A program made the translations under genes and the position numbers. This document shows, piece by piece, positions 1 through 11,633 of a DNA stretch of 64,000 bases. How positions within the stretch are numbered: position 1 is the first letter of the stretch; each line of letters begins with the position of its first letter. Below the pieces are notes generated by a model. That model ran no database searches and had not been told where the DNA came from. It saw only the letters and a program-made list of their open reading frames with translations. This DNA is from Scilla litardierei. Taxonomy: Eukaryota > Streptophyta > Magnoliopsida > Asparagales > Asparagaceae. Location of the stretch: the NCBI GenBank assembly GCA_030789695.1, contig CM061135.1:109810301-109874300 (forward strand), written 5' to 3'.

Positions 1-424
1 TGTCATGTAAGTGTAAAAATGGCAGCGGCTAGGATTTATACAGAAGTGATGCATTGATTTCCACCAAACATGGCGCAAGAATGAGCAAGGATATGCTAAG
101 AATGACCAATATCTAGTCCCTGATGTGGTGGCATAGGTTATGGGGTTATAGGTGTAAGTAAGGTAAGAATCTAGTTCATGAAGGTTGGACTATGATAACC
201 CCTTCAAATGTTCGAAACAACATGCACTGTAAACAATAAAATAAAATAAATGGGATGGTGTTAGGAGAGAGTATAATCAGAAGAAAGATTAGTGCTTCAT
301 GTTTGTGAGTAACTAAATGGATATGTGGAAGATCTAGGAGGGTAGAAGAAACATACTGGATATAGCAATTGGTAGCTGAGAAAAGAAACATATACAAATG
401 GGGACGGTTAGTTTCAAATGAACT
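1..424. other. Unassigned left-edge non-coding sequence
   Basis: Sequence to the left of the LARD element. No ORF of convincing composition and no recognisable repeat boundary. The last five bases (GAACT, 420-424) are the left copy of the target-site duplication of the LARD element. Confidence 0.6.
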
Positions 425-2858
425 TGTAACGGCCGCTTTCCGACCATTTGTAATTTTCTGCGCGCACGTGTTTTATCGTGCACGTATTTTATTTGGCTAT
501 TTCCGAGCTCCGGCATATGCGATGCGATATGCAAATGCAATCGTTTCGGTGTGTTGGATTTTATTGTAATTTTTTGGGAACGTCGTTTCATGGCTCGTTT
601 TCTCGCAAAAATGACTTTGAACGATAGGGGCGTTTTAGTCATTTGACTCAAAACGCCGTTTTCAATTTTACGTAAAATTTTGGTAGGTGTTACGCACGAT
701 CAGGCTCTATAGATCTGCGCGTCTCGTCTCCAAGATCGCCCCGGTATTTTCGGATTATTTTTCTGACGCACGGGTTGAGAGATATCGCTCGGGGAAGTCT
801 CGGCCGTTGATTAGCCCCTAATCTTTTTGAAATTCAAATTTAATCAAAACCCTCAATTGTCTCATACGTATCATGTGATATGAATTCAGCCACTATTTGC
901 ACCTTACCTTTTCCCTAAGTCCACTCACCCTATCTCTATCTCTCTCCCCCAATTAATCTATATCCTATAGCCATTTAGCATATAGTTATCACTTTAAAAC
1001 CTCACCATGCGTAACCTACCCCTAGGGCTAAAGAAATTCGCAGCCGCCATTCTCCTTCACCCTTGGCCGTGCGCAACATCCGGCCACCCTCGTCGGAACT
1101 CCGGCCATCTCCCTCTACTTCTCCTCCTTCCTCCTCCTCTCTCCCCTCCTCAAAACATCCTCAAGAACCCATCACAACCCCCTAAAAAGCACAACCCAGG
1201 CCGCCGGAGTAAACGCAGCCGCACCCAGCTTTTCTGGCCGGCCGCCGCCGCCTCCGGCCACCCTCCGGCCACCCTCTCCTCCCCACACAACCCCTCAACC
1301 TTTCCCTCTCCTATTTCCACCTCTCCAAGCTCCAAAAACACCATTAAACCAAGCTTTTTGGCCGAAATTCTGTGCACGGGCCTGCTGTGCGCACCCGCCG
1401 GAAAATGGCCGCCGCCGCCACTCCGGCCACCCCCTCCGACGAACTCCACCACCGTCGAACTCTCCTTTGACCCACCAATCATCTCCACCTCCCCTTAACC
1501 TCCTCCATCATCTCTATCTCCCTCAAAACGCTTTCAAACACAACCCAAACGACAGTTTTACAGATCTGCGCCACCGCCGAAAAAACTCACGCCCACCGGC
1601 CATCTGGCCACCTACGATGACCATCCTACCGCCGTTGGATTCCTATCGAAACCACCTACCAACTGCAATTTTCCTCACGCTCATAGCCTACCTGTAGCTC
1701 CCGGAATCCTCGTTGGAACACGTCGCATACGCTGTTTTTCACAGATCTGGAAGCTGAACTTCGCCGCCCGCGCACGGCCACCTCCGACCACCCCCGGTGA
1801 CAACTCCACTGCCGTTGGCTTCGTCTTGAAGTCCTTTACCCACTGCATATTCCCGTTTTCTCTGTTCATCTCTGAAATTTCACTGAGACGTGCGACAACG
1901 GACGTGGCGCGAATCTGTCCTCCCCGGCTTATCACGGCCGCCCACCGCCGTGCGCTTGCGCCGTCGACCATCCACCGGGCCGAGCATCTTCCTTTGGTCC
2001 CACTTCATCTAACAACAGCCCCCTTGGACTCTCGTAGTTCACGTGCGTTTCCGCACGCACGTACTTTTAGCCGACGTCGCCGTTATCGTGAAGAACCGTT
2101 GCGCTACTCGCAACGGGAAGGAGATCGCTGATTAGCTCGCTGATTTCACGTCACCACCCCACTGTCCAGAGGTACCTCGCTGCGCTACCTACGGCTGAGG
2201 AGTTCTAGACGACACCGACATTGCGCCGTTCAGACCCGACTTCCGCTTGTTGGACGACATTACGAGGTTAGTTTCCCCTAACTCATAGCACAACCCACAC
2301 CATAGCAGAACTGAAAACCTAACTAAAATCGGCAACTTAACTCATTAAATTTATTTTCTGCTCCCTTAAAACGCGTGGAACTGTAGATCGACGAATGGAC
2401 TTTTTGACTGTGCACATAGGATAGAATCGTCGAATAGGGTTGAACATCAAAATGTGACTTCTGACGAATAGGATAGTCCCGATAACCTAGAAACGAACCC
2501 TAATAGGACTTGATGAATTTGAGACCTGACACCATCGCCGTGGCGATATTTCAGACGGATTTCCGCGGACGAGACGCTTGGACGAGACGCTTCGGGAGGA
2601 TGACACACTCGCCACCGCAGGCAAGTGTACCCACTTGCGTTTTTGACCGTGCTTTGGTCTTAGATTACTAGAACTGTTAGACTGTGAATGTATAGAACCG
2701 GACGTGAAATGATAGCGTCCGGGACGCCCCTGATTACTTAGACTTGACGACGAAGTCTAAGCTCGACAAACAACAACTTTTGACACCGTAGGGCTATCTT
2801 GTGTGTGCGTGCGTGTGGACACCCTAGAATAACAATTCCTTACACTTGTCATGTCATG

Positions 2859-3257
2859 TCCCTGTTACACAAAAAGCCTTCGGGTGTTTCGGATGCTCTC
2901 CATGCGAGAGTGATCCCTGTGACTGTTATACAAAAGCCTGCGGGCGTTTCGGATGCTTTCCCTAGCGGAAGTGATCCCTGTGAAACAAAAAGCCTGCGGG
3001 CGTTTCGGATGCTTTCCTAGCGGAAGTGATCCCTGTTACACAAAAAGCCTGCGGGCGTTTCGGATGCTTTCCTAGCGGAAGTGATCCCTGTTACACAAAA
3101 AGCCTGCGGGCGTTTCGGATGCTTTCCTAGCAGAAGTGATCCCTGTTACACAAAAAGCCTTCGGGCGTTTCGGATGCTTTCCTAAAGGAAGTGATCCCTG
3201 TTACACAAAAAGCCTTCGGGCGTTTCGGATGTTTCCCAAGCGGAAATGATCCCTGTA
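2859..3257 (+). repeat. 55-bp tandem array in LARD 5' LTR (about 7 copies)
   Basis: Repeating unit of about 55 bp carrying GATCCCTGTTACACAAAAAG followed by GCCTGCGGGCGTTTCGGATG and a TTTCCTAGCGGAAGT segment. Each unit contains two small palindromes (GCC-TGCG-GGC and TTCC-TAGC-GGAA). Copies differ by a few substitutions, with the outer copies the most diverged. Confidence 0.9.
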
Positions 3258-3627
3258 ATTCTTGTCCTGAGTTCCTGGGTTTGGGGTTGGGTTGAGCGTG
3301 CGCACGGCAAGAGGGTCTGATCCCCCTCGAACCGTAAGGCGTGAACCCTTTCGTGTCTCACTTGTCTTGTCTTGTCTTGTCCCGTCACGTCCCGACTTGT
3401 CTTGACACCTGTAGGTTAGTCCCGTAGTTGGTAGCACACGCTACGACTACTACTTCCTACGCTTTACTTTCCTGCTGTGTTACTTCTGTTTGTTACTCTG
3501 TTATAACTCCAGCATGCTAATCAACCAGTAAACCGCCTGTTATAACCCCAGCATGCTAATCAACCAGTAAGCCATATTTTAATAGTTGGTGCACTTGCAG
3601 TAGAGTCTAACCCTTCTTGTAGACTTT

Positions 3628-3670
3628 ACCTGACGTACAGTTCCTTTTTCTTGGGTGATGTACGTCAGGT
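3628..3670 (+). promoter_or_regulatory. Conserved LTR hairpin, LARD 5' LTR
   Basis: Perfect 11-bp inverted repeat: ACCTGACGTAC (3628-3638) and GTACGTCAGGT (3660-3670) with a 21-nt loop. It lies about 390 bp before the LTR 3' end. Hairpins at the same relative position occur in the Tekay LTR and in the minus-strand LTR with different stem sequences. In the 3' LTR one stem position has changed C to T, which still allows a G-U pair. Confidence 0.7.
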
Positions 3671-3777
3671 GTTCAGCCAGAGTTCGTGGACGAGGCAGAC
3701 TCACTGGAGTACGAGGAGCCGAGGTCGTCGAGCCAGAGTACGTGCCTGACGAGGACCAGACCTTGCGGTCTTTTTAG
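3658..3777 (+). CDS. Short ORF (39 aa) in LARD LTR, function unknown
   Basis: ATG at 3658-3660 lies at the 3' arm of the hairpin; TAG at 3775-3777. The product begins MYVRCSARV and has an acidic segment (EPEYVPDEDQ) near the end. The minus-strand LTR at 20430-20537 has a similar ORF starting MYVRSRARV and ending in acidic residues. The Tekay LTR ORF of 35 aa at the same relative place is also acidic. In the LARD 3' LTR the start is CTG (9980-9982) and an in-frame TGA follows, so the ORF is broken there. Because it lies in the LTR it could act as an upstream ORF in the RNA leader, or it could be chance. Confidence 0.35.
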   Translation: MYVRCSARVRGRGRLTGVRGAEVVEPEYVPDEDQTLRSF

Positions 3778-4062
3778 TCACCACTTTCAGAGGTTACTGC
3801 TTTTAGTTTGCTTTTAGATAGTTTGTTGCCATGTTTAGGCTTCTTTTTAGACTTTGTACTCGCTGGTTATTATATCTTAATTTAATGAATGCCATTTCCT
3901 TTCTGTACTTCCTATTGTTCCGAATTTTATTAATGCAAGAACCTGAAAATCTTTTAAAATGGTACCCCTACAGACGCTTATTGGGCCCAGGCTTCACAGC
4001 TCCGGCCCAAGCGGGCCTTAGTCACGCTTCGCCTCCGTCGTTTTGGGAAGCGGGGCGTGACA

Positions 4063-4088
4063 GGTTTTAGTGGTGGCCCATGCAGGTC
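4063..4088 (+). promoter_or_regulatory. Putative primer-binding region, LARD
   Basis: The LTR is followed by GGTTTTAG and then TGGTGGCCCATGCAGG (4071-4086). It begins with TGG, as tRNA-primed sites do. It does not match the usual TGGTATCAGAGC (initiator Met) site of Tekay elements and starts 8 nt from the LTR. The same sequence follows the LTRs of both Tekay copies. Confidence 0.55.
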
Positions 4089-5051
4089 TTGCAAAAATTC
4101 GGAACAATAAAAGTACCGCATTCATTTAATATCCACGTACAAGTCTGAATTAGTTTCCCAGTCTCAGATAGTAGGAAGACTTAGGTAGACGTCCCAATTT
4201 GATAGTCTGACGCCTTGGTTAGGAATTAGTCATCCTCATCCTAGAATACCTTAGTAGCCCACTTGACTCTGACCGTGTTAAATTTCCTAGAGCCCTTCTT
4301 TTAGTTTAGTCGCTCGCCCAGCTCCATTGACTTCGGGCCCAGCAGAACGTAACCTTGATTCTCTTAGGGACTTCCCCCCTGACTTCTAGCGCCTCTCTAA
4401 TCATTACCCTTTCGTGTGATCGACCGAAGAACCCCATCGTAGCTTCGTAAATCAAATCCTAAGTGTATCCATCAAGCGATCATTTTTCATGTCTCCCGAT
4501 TCACGTGATCGTTTCCTGATGATTATCGTTGAACCTTCGAGTCTCTTCCCTTGCCAAGTCTGCTGCCTCTAAAAGTATTTTTGAAATTCCTATTAAGTTT
4601 TTCGCTCTAGCTTGACTTTTTTGAAAACCCCTATATTATACATTTCAAAATTCTTGTTTTTCTTTTGAGTTAAATTCTTTCACTGATCTTGAAACATCCC
4701 TGGTCGTAAAATTATTTTACTATCTTGTATCTATTTTCAAATCAGCATCTTTCGTGTTTCAGTTTTAAACCTTGTTATCAATTCTATAATCCAATATATA
4801 TATTAATTTTCTAAACTACCAGATCTATTTATAACAACTTACCGTAGATATTTTTTTTTAAAAAAAAATATTTTCTAAACTAGAGGGAACTTCAATTATT
4901 TTATTATTATTATATCAGTGACCACATTTCAAAAATCTTTGTGTAAACTTATTTCCATTTGCAAAACAATCGTTTCTCACCCTTCCCATTCTTCCTTCGT
5001 CTAACTTTTTCCAAAACTTTGATTTGCTACATCTACTCACTTTTAAGTATA

Positions 5052-5054
<3 letters not shown>

Positions 5055-5121
<67 letters not shown>
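5055..5121. repeat. (AT)n microsatellite
   Basis: About 33 uninterrupted AT dinucleotides within the LARD interior. Confidence 0.95.
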
Positions 5122-5123
<2 letters not shown>

Positions 5124-6733
5124 TATATGATACCATATTTTGCACCAAATCCTTCTTTCATCGTTAAATCTTTTTGCAATATTTTTGTCCCGTCCATCCG
5201 ACTATCTTCTTACCCTCGCCTTACATGACTTCGTTCTTTCGATCTTGTTTCGTGTCGTTCTGGTTTCGGTCTCCCTCTTGTATGTAGACATCAGCGCCTG
5301 TAGTTGTCTATGTCATCCCTAGCTAGTAGTGGGCCCTTGAGTTTGTGATGTTGTGATGTATATATAGGTATAGTGTGTAGATCTGTATGAGTGTGTCATC
5401 TTTAGGATCCTGATAATTGCCTTTTGTGTCTTGAATGTGTACTCGGTGTTAACCATGATATGATTGAAATTGTCTGAAAGACTGTATTCATACGTATATG
5501 AATAAGGTCATAGCAGGCAATTTCCTTAAACGTAGTTTTTCGCGACTGTAGAATAGCCTATCTTTGACTGCATGTGATTGTATCAAAACTTTGTTTTTCT
5601 TTTAAATCAACTCTTTAAAGTTTTTGAAATTAGCTCACAAGATCACAAATCAATTATCCTTCCTCATCCATTACCACGACTCCACACGTTTTTCCAAATG
5701 TTTTAAAAATGTGTCACTGGTTTTAAGTTTCCCCTTTCTCTTCTCTCTCTCTCTCCACTTAGAAATGTTATGTTATAGTTGTTATAATTTTGGGACTAGC
5801 TATTATTGTTGTAGGATTTCGTTGCGGGTAGGCTCAAGGAGAGATGAGATTTGTTATAGCAATGATTAACCGATTTTGGAACAATAGGATATTGGAATAG
5901 ATTTCTTTCGGATGAAAAGAATGGGCTGTCCAAGACTTATTTATAAAACCGAAGTGTGGTGGACTCAATGGAGAATTCTGTTTGAATGAGATTAAATGCG
6001 TGAAGATGAGGACTTATCAGATTTGAGGCTTAGGCGAATGGTAGGTAGTGATGGCTACAGAGTATGGTAGGAGTTAGGGTGATCATGAGATTGAGTAAAA
6101 CATTGTAAGCATCAAGACTTGGTTGTCGAGTCGACGTGAGAAGGCTTTGAGAATGGTGCGACGCGTTGAGATAAATGGATGGTTAGGTAGTGGACTTAAT
6201 ATCGGTTGGGATTAGTTATAGTAGGTAGGTTGAGATGTGACCTTGATAGTCCAAATTATTTGGTGGATAAAATTATGGGAAGATATGACAAGAATGTATT
6301 GAAGACACGACGATTGTTGATTTGTGAAGGTATTGCATGATAGACAAAGTTTTTGTCTTGGATTGGTGGTTGACTAGAAAATCATTTTAGCGATTGATTA
6401 ATATTGGGAAGAGATCGGGAGTTTAAAAGATGTTATTGAGCGATGATGATTAAGTGGAGTAATCTGGTATGAGAAGATGAATATTATTCTTGTATGCGAA
6501 CTTGGAGTTGGGAATTTGAACATTAATAATGGGTCCGTAGTCGGGTGTTGGGATGTGAGTTTGGTCGCGGCATTATTCAGTGAAAAGGAGGGTTATGATG
6601 GATTATTTGAGGGACGATATTGAAGTTATAAGATTAGAGATCTTGGCGTGAGAGATGGGAGTTGTAAGCTTAAGTATTTATAGATTTTATAATTAGCCTT
6701 AGTATGAGTGATTCCGAGGGTGGAAACATTTCT

Positions 6734-6746
6734 AAGGTGGGTAGAA
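6734..6746 (+). promoter_or_regulatory. Polypurine tract of LARD
   Basis: AAGGTGGGTAGAA lies immediately before the 3' LTR, in the position and style of AAGTTGGGGAGGA before the Tekay LTRs at 30258-30270 and 37523-37535. Confidence 0.7.
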
Positions 6747-9700
6747 TGTAACGGCCGCTTTCCGACCATTTGTAATTTTCTGCGCGCACGTGTTTTATCG
6801 TGCACGTATTTTATTTGGCTATTTCCGAGCTCCGGCATATGCGATGCGATATGCAAATGCAATCGTTTCGGTGTGTTGGATTTTATTGTAATTTTTTGGG
6901 AACTTCGTTTCATGGCTCGTTTTCTCGCAAAAATGACTTTGAACGATAGGGGCGTTTTAGTCATTTGACTCAAAACGCCGTTTTCAATTTTACGTAAAAT
7001 TTTGGTAGGTGTTACGCACGATCAGGCTCTGTAGATCTGCGCGTCTCGTCTCCACGATCGCCCCGGTATTTTCGGATTATTTTTCTGACGCACGGGTTGA
7101 GAGATATCGCTCGGGGAAGTCTCGGCCGTTGATTAGCCCCTAATCTTTTTGAAATTCAAATTTAATCAAAACCCTCAATTGTCTCATACGTATCATGGGA
7201 TATGAATTCAGCCACTATTTGCACCTTACCTTTTCCCTAAGTCCACTCACCCTATCTCTATCTCTCTCCCCCAATTAATCTATATCCTATAGCCATTTAG
7301 CATATAGTTATCACTTTAAAACCTCACCATGCATAACCTACCCCTAGGGCTAAAGAAATTCGCAGCCGCCATTCTCCTTCACCCTTGGCCGTGCGCAACA
7401 TCCGGCCACCCTCGTCGGAACTCCGGCCATCTCCCTCTACGTCTCCTCCTTCCTCCTCCTCTCTCCCCTCCTCAAAACATCCTCAAGAACCCATCACAAC
7501 CCCCTAAAAAGCACAACCCAGGCCGCCGGAGTAAACGCAGCCGCACCCAGCTTTTCTGGCCGGCCGCCGCCGCCTCCGGCCACCCTCCGGCCACCCTCTC
7601 CTCCCCACACAACCCCTCAACCTTTCCCTCTCCTATTTCCACCTCTCCAAGCTCCAAAAACACCATTAAACCAAGCTTTTTGGCCGAAATTCTGTGCACA
7701 GGCCTGCTGTGCGCACCCGCCGGAAAATGGCCGCCGCCGCCACTCCGGCCACCCCCTCCGACGAACTCCACCACCGTCGAACTCTCCTTTGACCCACCAA
7801 TCATCTCCACCTCCCCTTAACCTCCTCCATCATCTCTATCTCCCTCAAAACGCTTTCAAACACAACCCAAACGACAGTTTTACAGATCTGCGCCACCGCC
7901 GAAAAACCTCACGCCCACCGGCCATCTGGCCACCTACGACGACCACCCTAACGCCGTTGGATTCCTATCGAAACCACCTACCAACTGCAATTTTCCTCAC
8001 GCTCATAGCCTACCTGTAGCTCCCGGAATCCTCGTTGGAACACGTCGCATACGCTGTTTTTCACAGATCTGGAAGCTGAACTTCGCCGCCCGCGCACGGC
8101 CACCTCCGACCACCCCCGGCGACAACTCCACTGCCGTTGGCTTCGTCTTGAAGTCCTTTACCCACTGCATATTCCTGTTTCCGCTGTTCGTCTCTGAAAT
8201 TTCACTGAGACGTGCGACAACGGACGTGGCGCGAATCTGTCCTCCCCGGCTTCTCACGGCCGCCCACCGCCGTGCGCTTGCGCCGTCGACCATCCACCGG
8301 GCCGAGCATCTTCCTTTGGTCGCACTTCATCTAACAACAGCCCCCTTGGACTCTCGGAGTTCACGTGTGTTTCCGCACGCACGTACTTTTAGCCGACGTC
8401 GCCGTTATCGTGAAGAACCGTTGCGCTACTCGCAACGGGAAGGAGATCGCTGATTAGCTCGCTGATTTCACGTCACCACCCCACTATCCAGAGGTATCTC
8501 GCTGCGCTACCTACGGCCGAGGAGTTCCAGACGACACCGACGTTGCGCCGTTCAGACCCGACTTCCGCTTGTTGGACGACATTACGAGGTTAGTTTCCCC
8601 TAACTCATAGCACAACCCACACCATAGCAGAACTGAAAACCTAACTAAAATCGGCAACTTAACTCATTAAATTTATTTTCTGCTCCCTTAAAACGCGTGG
8701 AACTGTAGATCGACGAATGGACTTTTTGACTGTGCACATAGGATAGAATCGTCGAATAGGGTTGAACATCAAAATGTGACTTCTGACGAATAGGATAGTC
8801 CCGATAACCTAGAAACGAACCCTAATAGGACTTGATGAATTTGAGACCTGACACCATCGCCGTGGCGATATTTCAGACGGATTTCTGCGGACGAGACGCT
8901 TGGACGAGACGCTTCGGGAGGACGACACACTCGCCACCGCAGGCAAGTGTACCCACTTGCGTTTTTGACCGTGCTTTGGTCTTAGATTGCTAGAACTGTT
9001 AGACTGTGAATGTATAGACCCGGACGTGAAATGATAGCGTCCGGGACGCCCCTGATTACTTAGACTTGACGACGAAGTCTAAGCTCGACAAACAACAACT
9101 TTTGACACCGTAGGGCTATCTTGTGTGTGCGTGCGTGTGGACACCCTAGAATAACAATTCCTTACACTTGTCATGTCATGTCCCTGTTACACAAAAAGCC
9201 TTCGGGCGTTTCGGATGCTCTCCATGCGAGAGTGATCCCTGTGACTGTTATACAAAAGCCTGCGGGCGTTTCGGATGCTTTCCCTAGCGGAAGTGATCCC
9301 CGTGATACAAAAAGCCTGCGGGCGTTTCGGATGCTTTCCTAGCGGAAGTGATCCCTGTTACACAAAAAGCCTGCGGGCGTTTCGGATGCTTTCCTAGCGG
9401 AAGTGATCCCTGTTACACAAAAAGCCTGCGGGCGTTTCGGATGCTTTCCTAGCAGAAGTGATCCCTGTTACACAAAAAGCCTTCGGGCGTTTCGGATGCT
9501 TTCCTAGCGGAAGTGATCCCTGTTACACAAAAAGCCTTCGGGCGTTTCGGATGTTTCCCTAGCGGAAATGATCCCTGTAATTCTTGTCCTGAGTTCCTGG
9601 GTTTGGGGTTGGGTTGAACGTGCGCACGGCAAGAGGGTCTGATCCCCCTCGAACCGTAAGGCGTGAACCCTTTCGTGTCTCACTTGTCTTGTCTTGTCTT

Positions 9701-10384
9701 GTCCCGTCACGTCCCGACTTGTCTTGACACCTGTAGGTTAGTCCCGTAGTTGGTAGCACACGCTACGACTACTACTTGCTACGCTTTACTTTCCTGCTGT
9801 GTTACTTCTGTTTGTTACTCTGTTATAACTCCAGCATGCTAATCAACCAGTAAACCGCCTGTTATAATCCCAGCATGCTAATCAACCAGTAAGCCATTTT
9901 TTAATAGTTGGTGCACTTGCAGTAGAGTCTAACCCTTCTTGTAGACTTTACCTGACGTATAGTTCCTTTTTCTTGGGTGCTGTACGTCAGGTGTGCAGCC
10001 AGAGTTCGTGGACGAGGCTGACTCACTGGAGTGCGAGGAGCCGAGGACGTCGAGCCAGAGTACGTGCCTGACGAGGACCAGACCTTGCGGTCTTTTTAGT
10101 CACCACTTTCAGAGGTTACTGCTTTTAGTTTGCTTTTAGATAGTTTGTTGCCATGTTTAGGCTTCTTTTTAGACTTTGTACTCGCTGGTTATTATATCTT
10201 AATTTAATGAATGCCATTTCCTTTCTGTACTTCCTATTGTTCCGAATTTTATTAATGCAAGAACCTGAAAATCTTTTAAAATGGTACCCCTACAGACGCT
10301 TATTGGGCCCAGGCTTCACAGCTCCGGCCCAAGCGGGCCTTAGTCACGCTTCGCCTCCGTCGTTTTGGGAAGCGGGGCGTGACA
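6747..10384 (+). repeat. 3' LTR of the LARD element
   Basis: 3638 bp, collinear with the 5' LTR without indels and differing at about 45 positions by eye. It carries the same internal features: the tandem array at 9181-9579, the duplicated 40-bp block near 9820-9895 and the hairpin at 9950-9992. The short ORF is inactivated. It is followed by GAACT, the right target duplication. Confidence 0.93.
9181..9579 (+). repeat. 55-bp tandem array in LARD 3' LTR
   Basis: Same array as in the 5' LTR with the same copy number. No unit has been gained or lost since insertion. Confidence 0.9.
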
Positions 10385-10458
10385 GAACTACTAAAAGTAG
10401 CTATTGCAGATGCTAAAAGGATAAGATAAAAGGTAAAAAACCCAAATAAATCTAATTT

Positions 10459-10587
10459 TGTTGTGAACGAGAAACAGGTTTGGAGAAGGTTGAGGCTAGG
10501 AAACCCCTAGCCTCCTTTATATAGTATTCATAATGGTTACTCATGTGGGTGGATACCCAATAGGCCCAATGGGTCCTATTCATAACA
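10459..10587 (-). repeat. 3' LTR (minus orientation) of the short-LTR element
   Basis: 129 bp with TG...CA ends. On the minus strand it has a TATA-like ACTATATAAAGG (around 10515-10526). Confidence 0.88.
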
Positions 10588-10598
10588 CTTCCCCTTAT
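10588..10598 (-). promoter_or_regulatory. Polypurine tract of the short-LTR element
   Basis: On the minus strand ATAAGGGGAAG directly precedes the TGTTATG start of the 3' LTR, the expected plus-strand primer position. Confidence 0.65.
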
Positions 10599-10659
10599 CC
10601 AACCAACGTGGTATACTCGACTTATGAATACTGAATGATTCATTAGTACTAATGAGTAT

Positions 10660-10932
10660 CTTAAAGGGTGGATACTTCTCGATCCAAGTTAGGGGTGACT
10701 GCCTCGTTAAAAACCCTTAGCTATGGAAAACCCTGTGGGAAAGAACTGATAGCGAAGAGAAAAGAGTACAGCACTCTATAACTTCCCCTGATTTGGGGAT
10801 GTGTTGAGGGATGGATACTTCTGGATCCAGAGTCAATGTGGTTGCCTCATTAAAAACTTGACTATGGAAAACCCTATGGGAAAAACCATTACCAAGGAAA
10901 AAGAGTACAACTCTACAGTTGACTCCCCCTTA
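10660..10932 (-). repeat. Duplicated copia 3'-untranslated/polypurine block
   Basis: Two related ~135-bp blocks (about 10660-10795 and 10810-10932) each contain GGATACTTCT, GATCCA, a GCCTC(G/A)TTAAAAAC segment, TATGGAAAACCCT and AAAGAGTAC. On the minus strand each begins with a purine run (AGGGGAAGT or AAGGGGGAGT) and continues with the GTACTCTTTTTCC-type sequence often seen downstream of pol in plant copia elements. Including the tract at the LTR this gives three PPT-like sites. Confidence 0.6.
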
Positions 10933-11633
10933 TCTGTTCAAGCTTCAGGCTTGCAGATATCCTATATACATATACATTTATCTCATATGTGTCTATACAT
11001 CCATCTCATCTACAACATTCCGAAAGTAAATGTAAAGTACAAACATCACTCATCTATACAAGTTTTACTCATATAAGGCAGTAGCTGAAGCTAAAGGAGC
11101 GCTTGCGAACTTGGTAGACAGTTCCAGTCTCAATTTGTCTGCGAGGTACTTTAGGACCTGGCTTTGTATATTCTTGAACTGCTTCTTGGATGATGAGCTT
11201 CTCAGGATGGTATGAGGATGTAGACTTGGGAGGATTCTGTGTAGATCTCCAGGAGGTGGACGTCTATTTTGTGTTATTCATCGCGATGATCTGTAACCTG
11301 CATATGCAAATACATTTAACATGTAGGATTTTTCCTCGACCCTTGAAGATAGCCCAGAAGCTACATATCTCTGGTCCAGTGGTGCGCTGCAGGCACTGCA
11401 CTGTACCTAGCTAATAGCTATACTGTTAACGCTCAAAAGAGACGCATGTGGTTAGCCAGGTAAAATAGTATTTTAAAGACACTTAAGGTACTTCTGGACT
11501 ATATATATTCTTCCCCTCTTCCAGCTAGCGGAAAGAGGTCTTTTAATGTGTATCCATACAACCAAATAGGTGTATTTAGTGGAGAATGATTTTCATTTTT
11601 TACTTCATCAATCGTCATTGTATGAAGTTTATA

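Larger units (their letters stand above)
425..4062 (+). repeat. 5' LTR of the LARD element
   Basis: 3638 bp with TG...CA ends. In order it holds a C-rich stretch with many CCGCC/CCGGCC runs (about 1010-1990), a 55-bp tandem array (2859-3257), a pentanucleotide CTTGT run (about 3361-3380), a duplicated ~40-bp block containing CCAGCATGCTAATCAACCAG (about 3500-3575), a hairpin (3628-3670) and a short ORF (3658-3777). The ORFs of 60-160 codons inside it are proline/arginine-rich by-products of base composition. Confidence 0.93.
4063..6746 (+). other. Non-coding interior of the LARD element
   Basis: 2684 bp with no gag, protease, RT, RNase H or integrase motif in any frame. It starts with the primer-binding region and ends with a polypurine-type tract. 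It includes an AT dinucleotide run at 5055-5121. The last ~40 bp (AATTCCGAGG-like, then AAGGTGGGTAGAA) resemble the 3' end of the Tekay interiors. Confidence 0.85.
425..10384 (+). mobile_element. Complete LARD-type non-autonomous Ty3/gypsy-related retrotransposon
   Basis: Two 3638-bp direct repeats (425-4062 and 6747-10384) begin TGTAACGG and end GCGTGACA, and they flank a 2684-bp interior. GAACT occurs immediately before the left LTR (420-424) and after the right LTR (10385-10389), a 5-bp target duplication that proves a single insertion. The interior has no gag or pol. Long LTRs with a non-coding interior match the definition of large retrotransposon derivatives (LARDs). The last ~80 bp of the LTR, the sequence after it (GGTTTTAGTGGTGGCCCATG) and the polypurine region resemble those of the Tekay elements at 23011-39980, so a Tekay-type partner probably supplied the enzymes. 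By eye the LTRs differ at about 45 positions with no indel (about 1.2%), implying a young insertion of roughly half a million years if a grass-like rate of 1.3e-8 applies. Confidence 0.93.

Noticed and set aside
1007..1498. 163-codon ORF in the LARD 5' LTR, repeated at 7329-7820
   Set aside because: Pro/Ser/His-rich product of C-rich LTR sequence, with equally long ORFs on the other strand. Its presence in both LTRs follows from LTR duplication, not selection.
2859..3257. Regularly spaced repeats resembling a CRISPR array
   Set aside because: Units are directly adjacent 55-bp tandem repeats without unique spacers, inside a eukaryotic LTR.
5055..5121. AT run as a possible origin or matrix attachment site
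   Set aside because: A plain dinucleotide microsatellite; nothing else supports a functional role.
10384..10459. Possible host gene fragment between the first two elements
   Set aside because: Only about 74 bp, with no coding signal.
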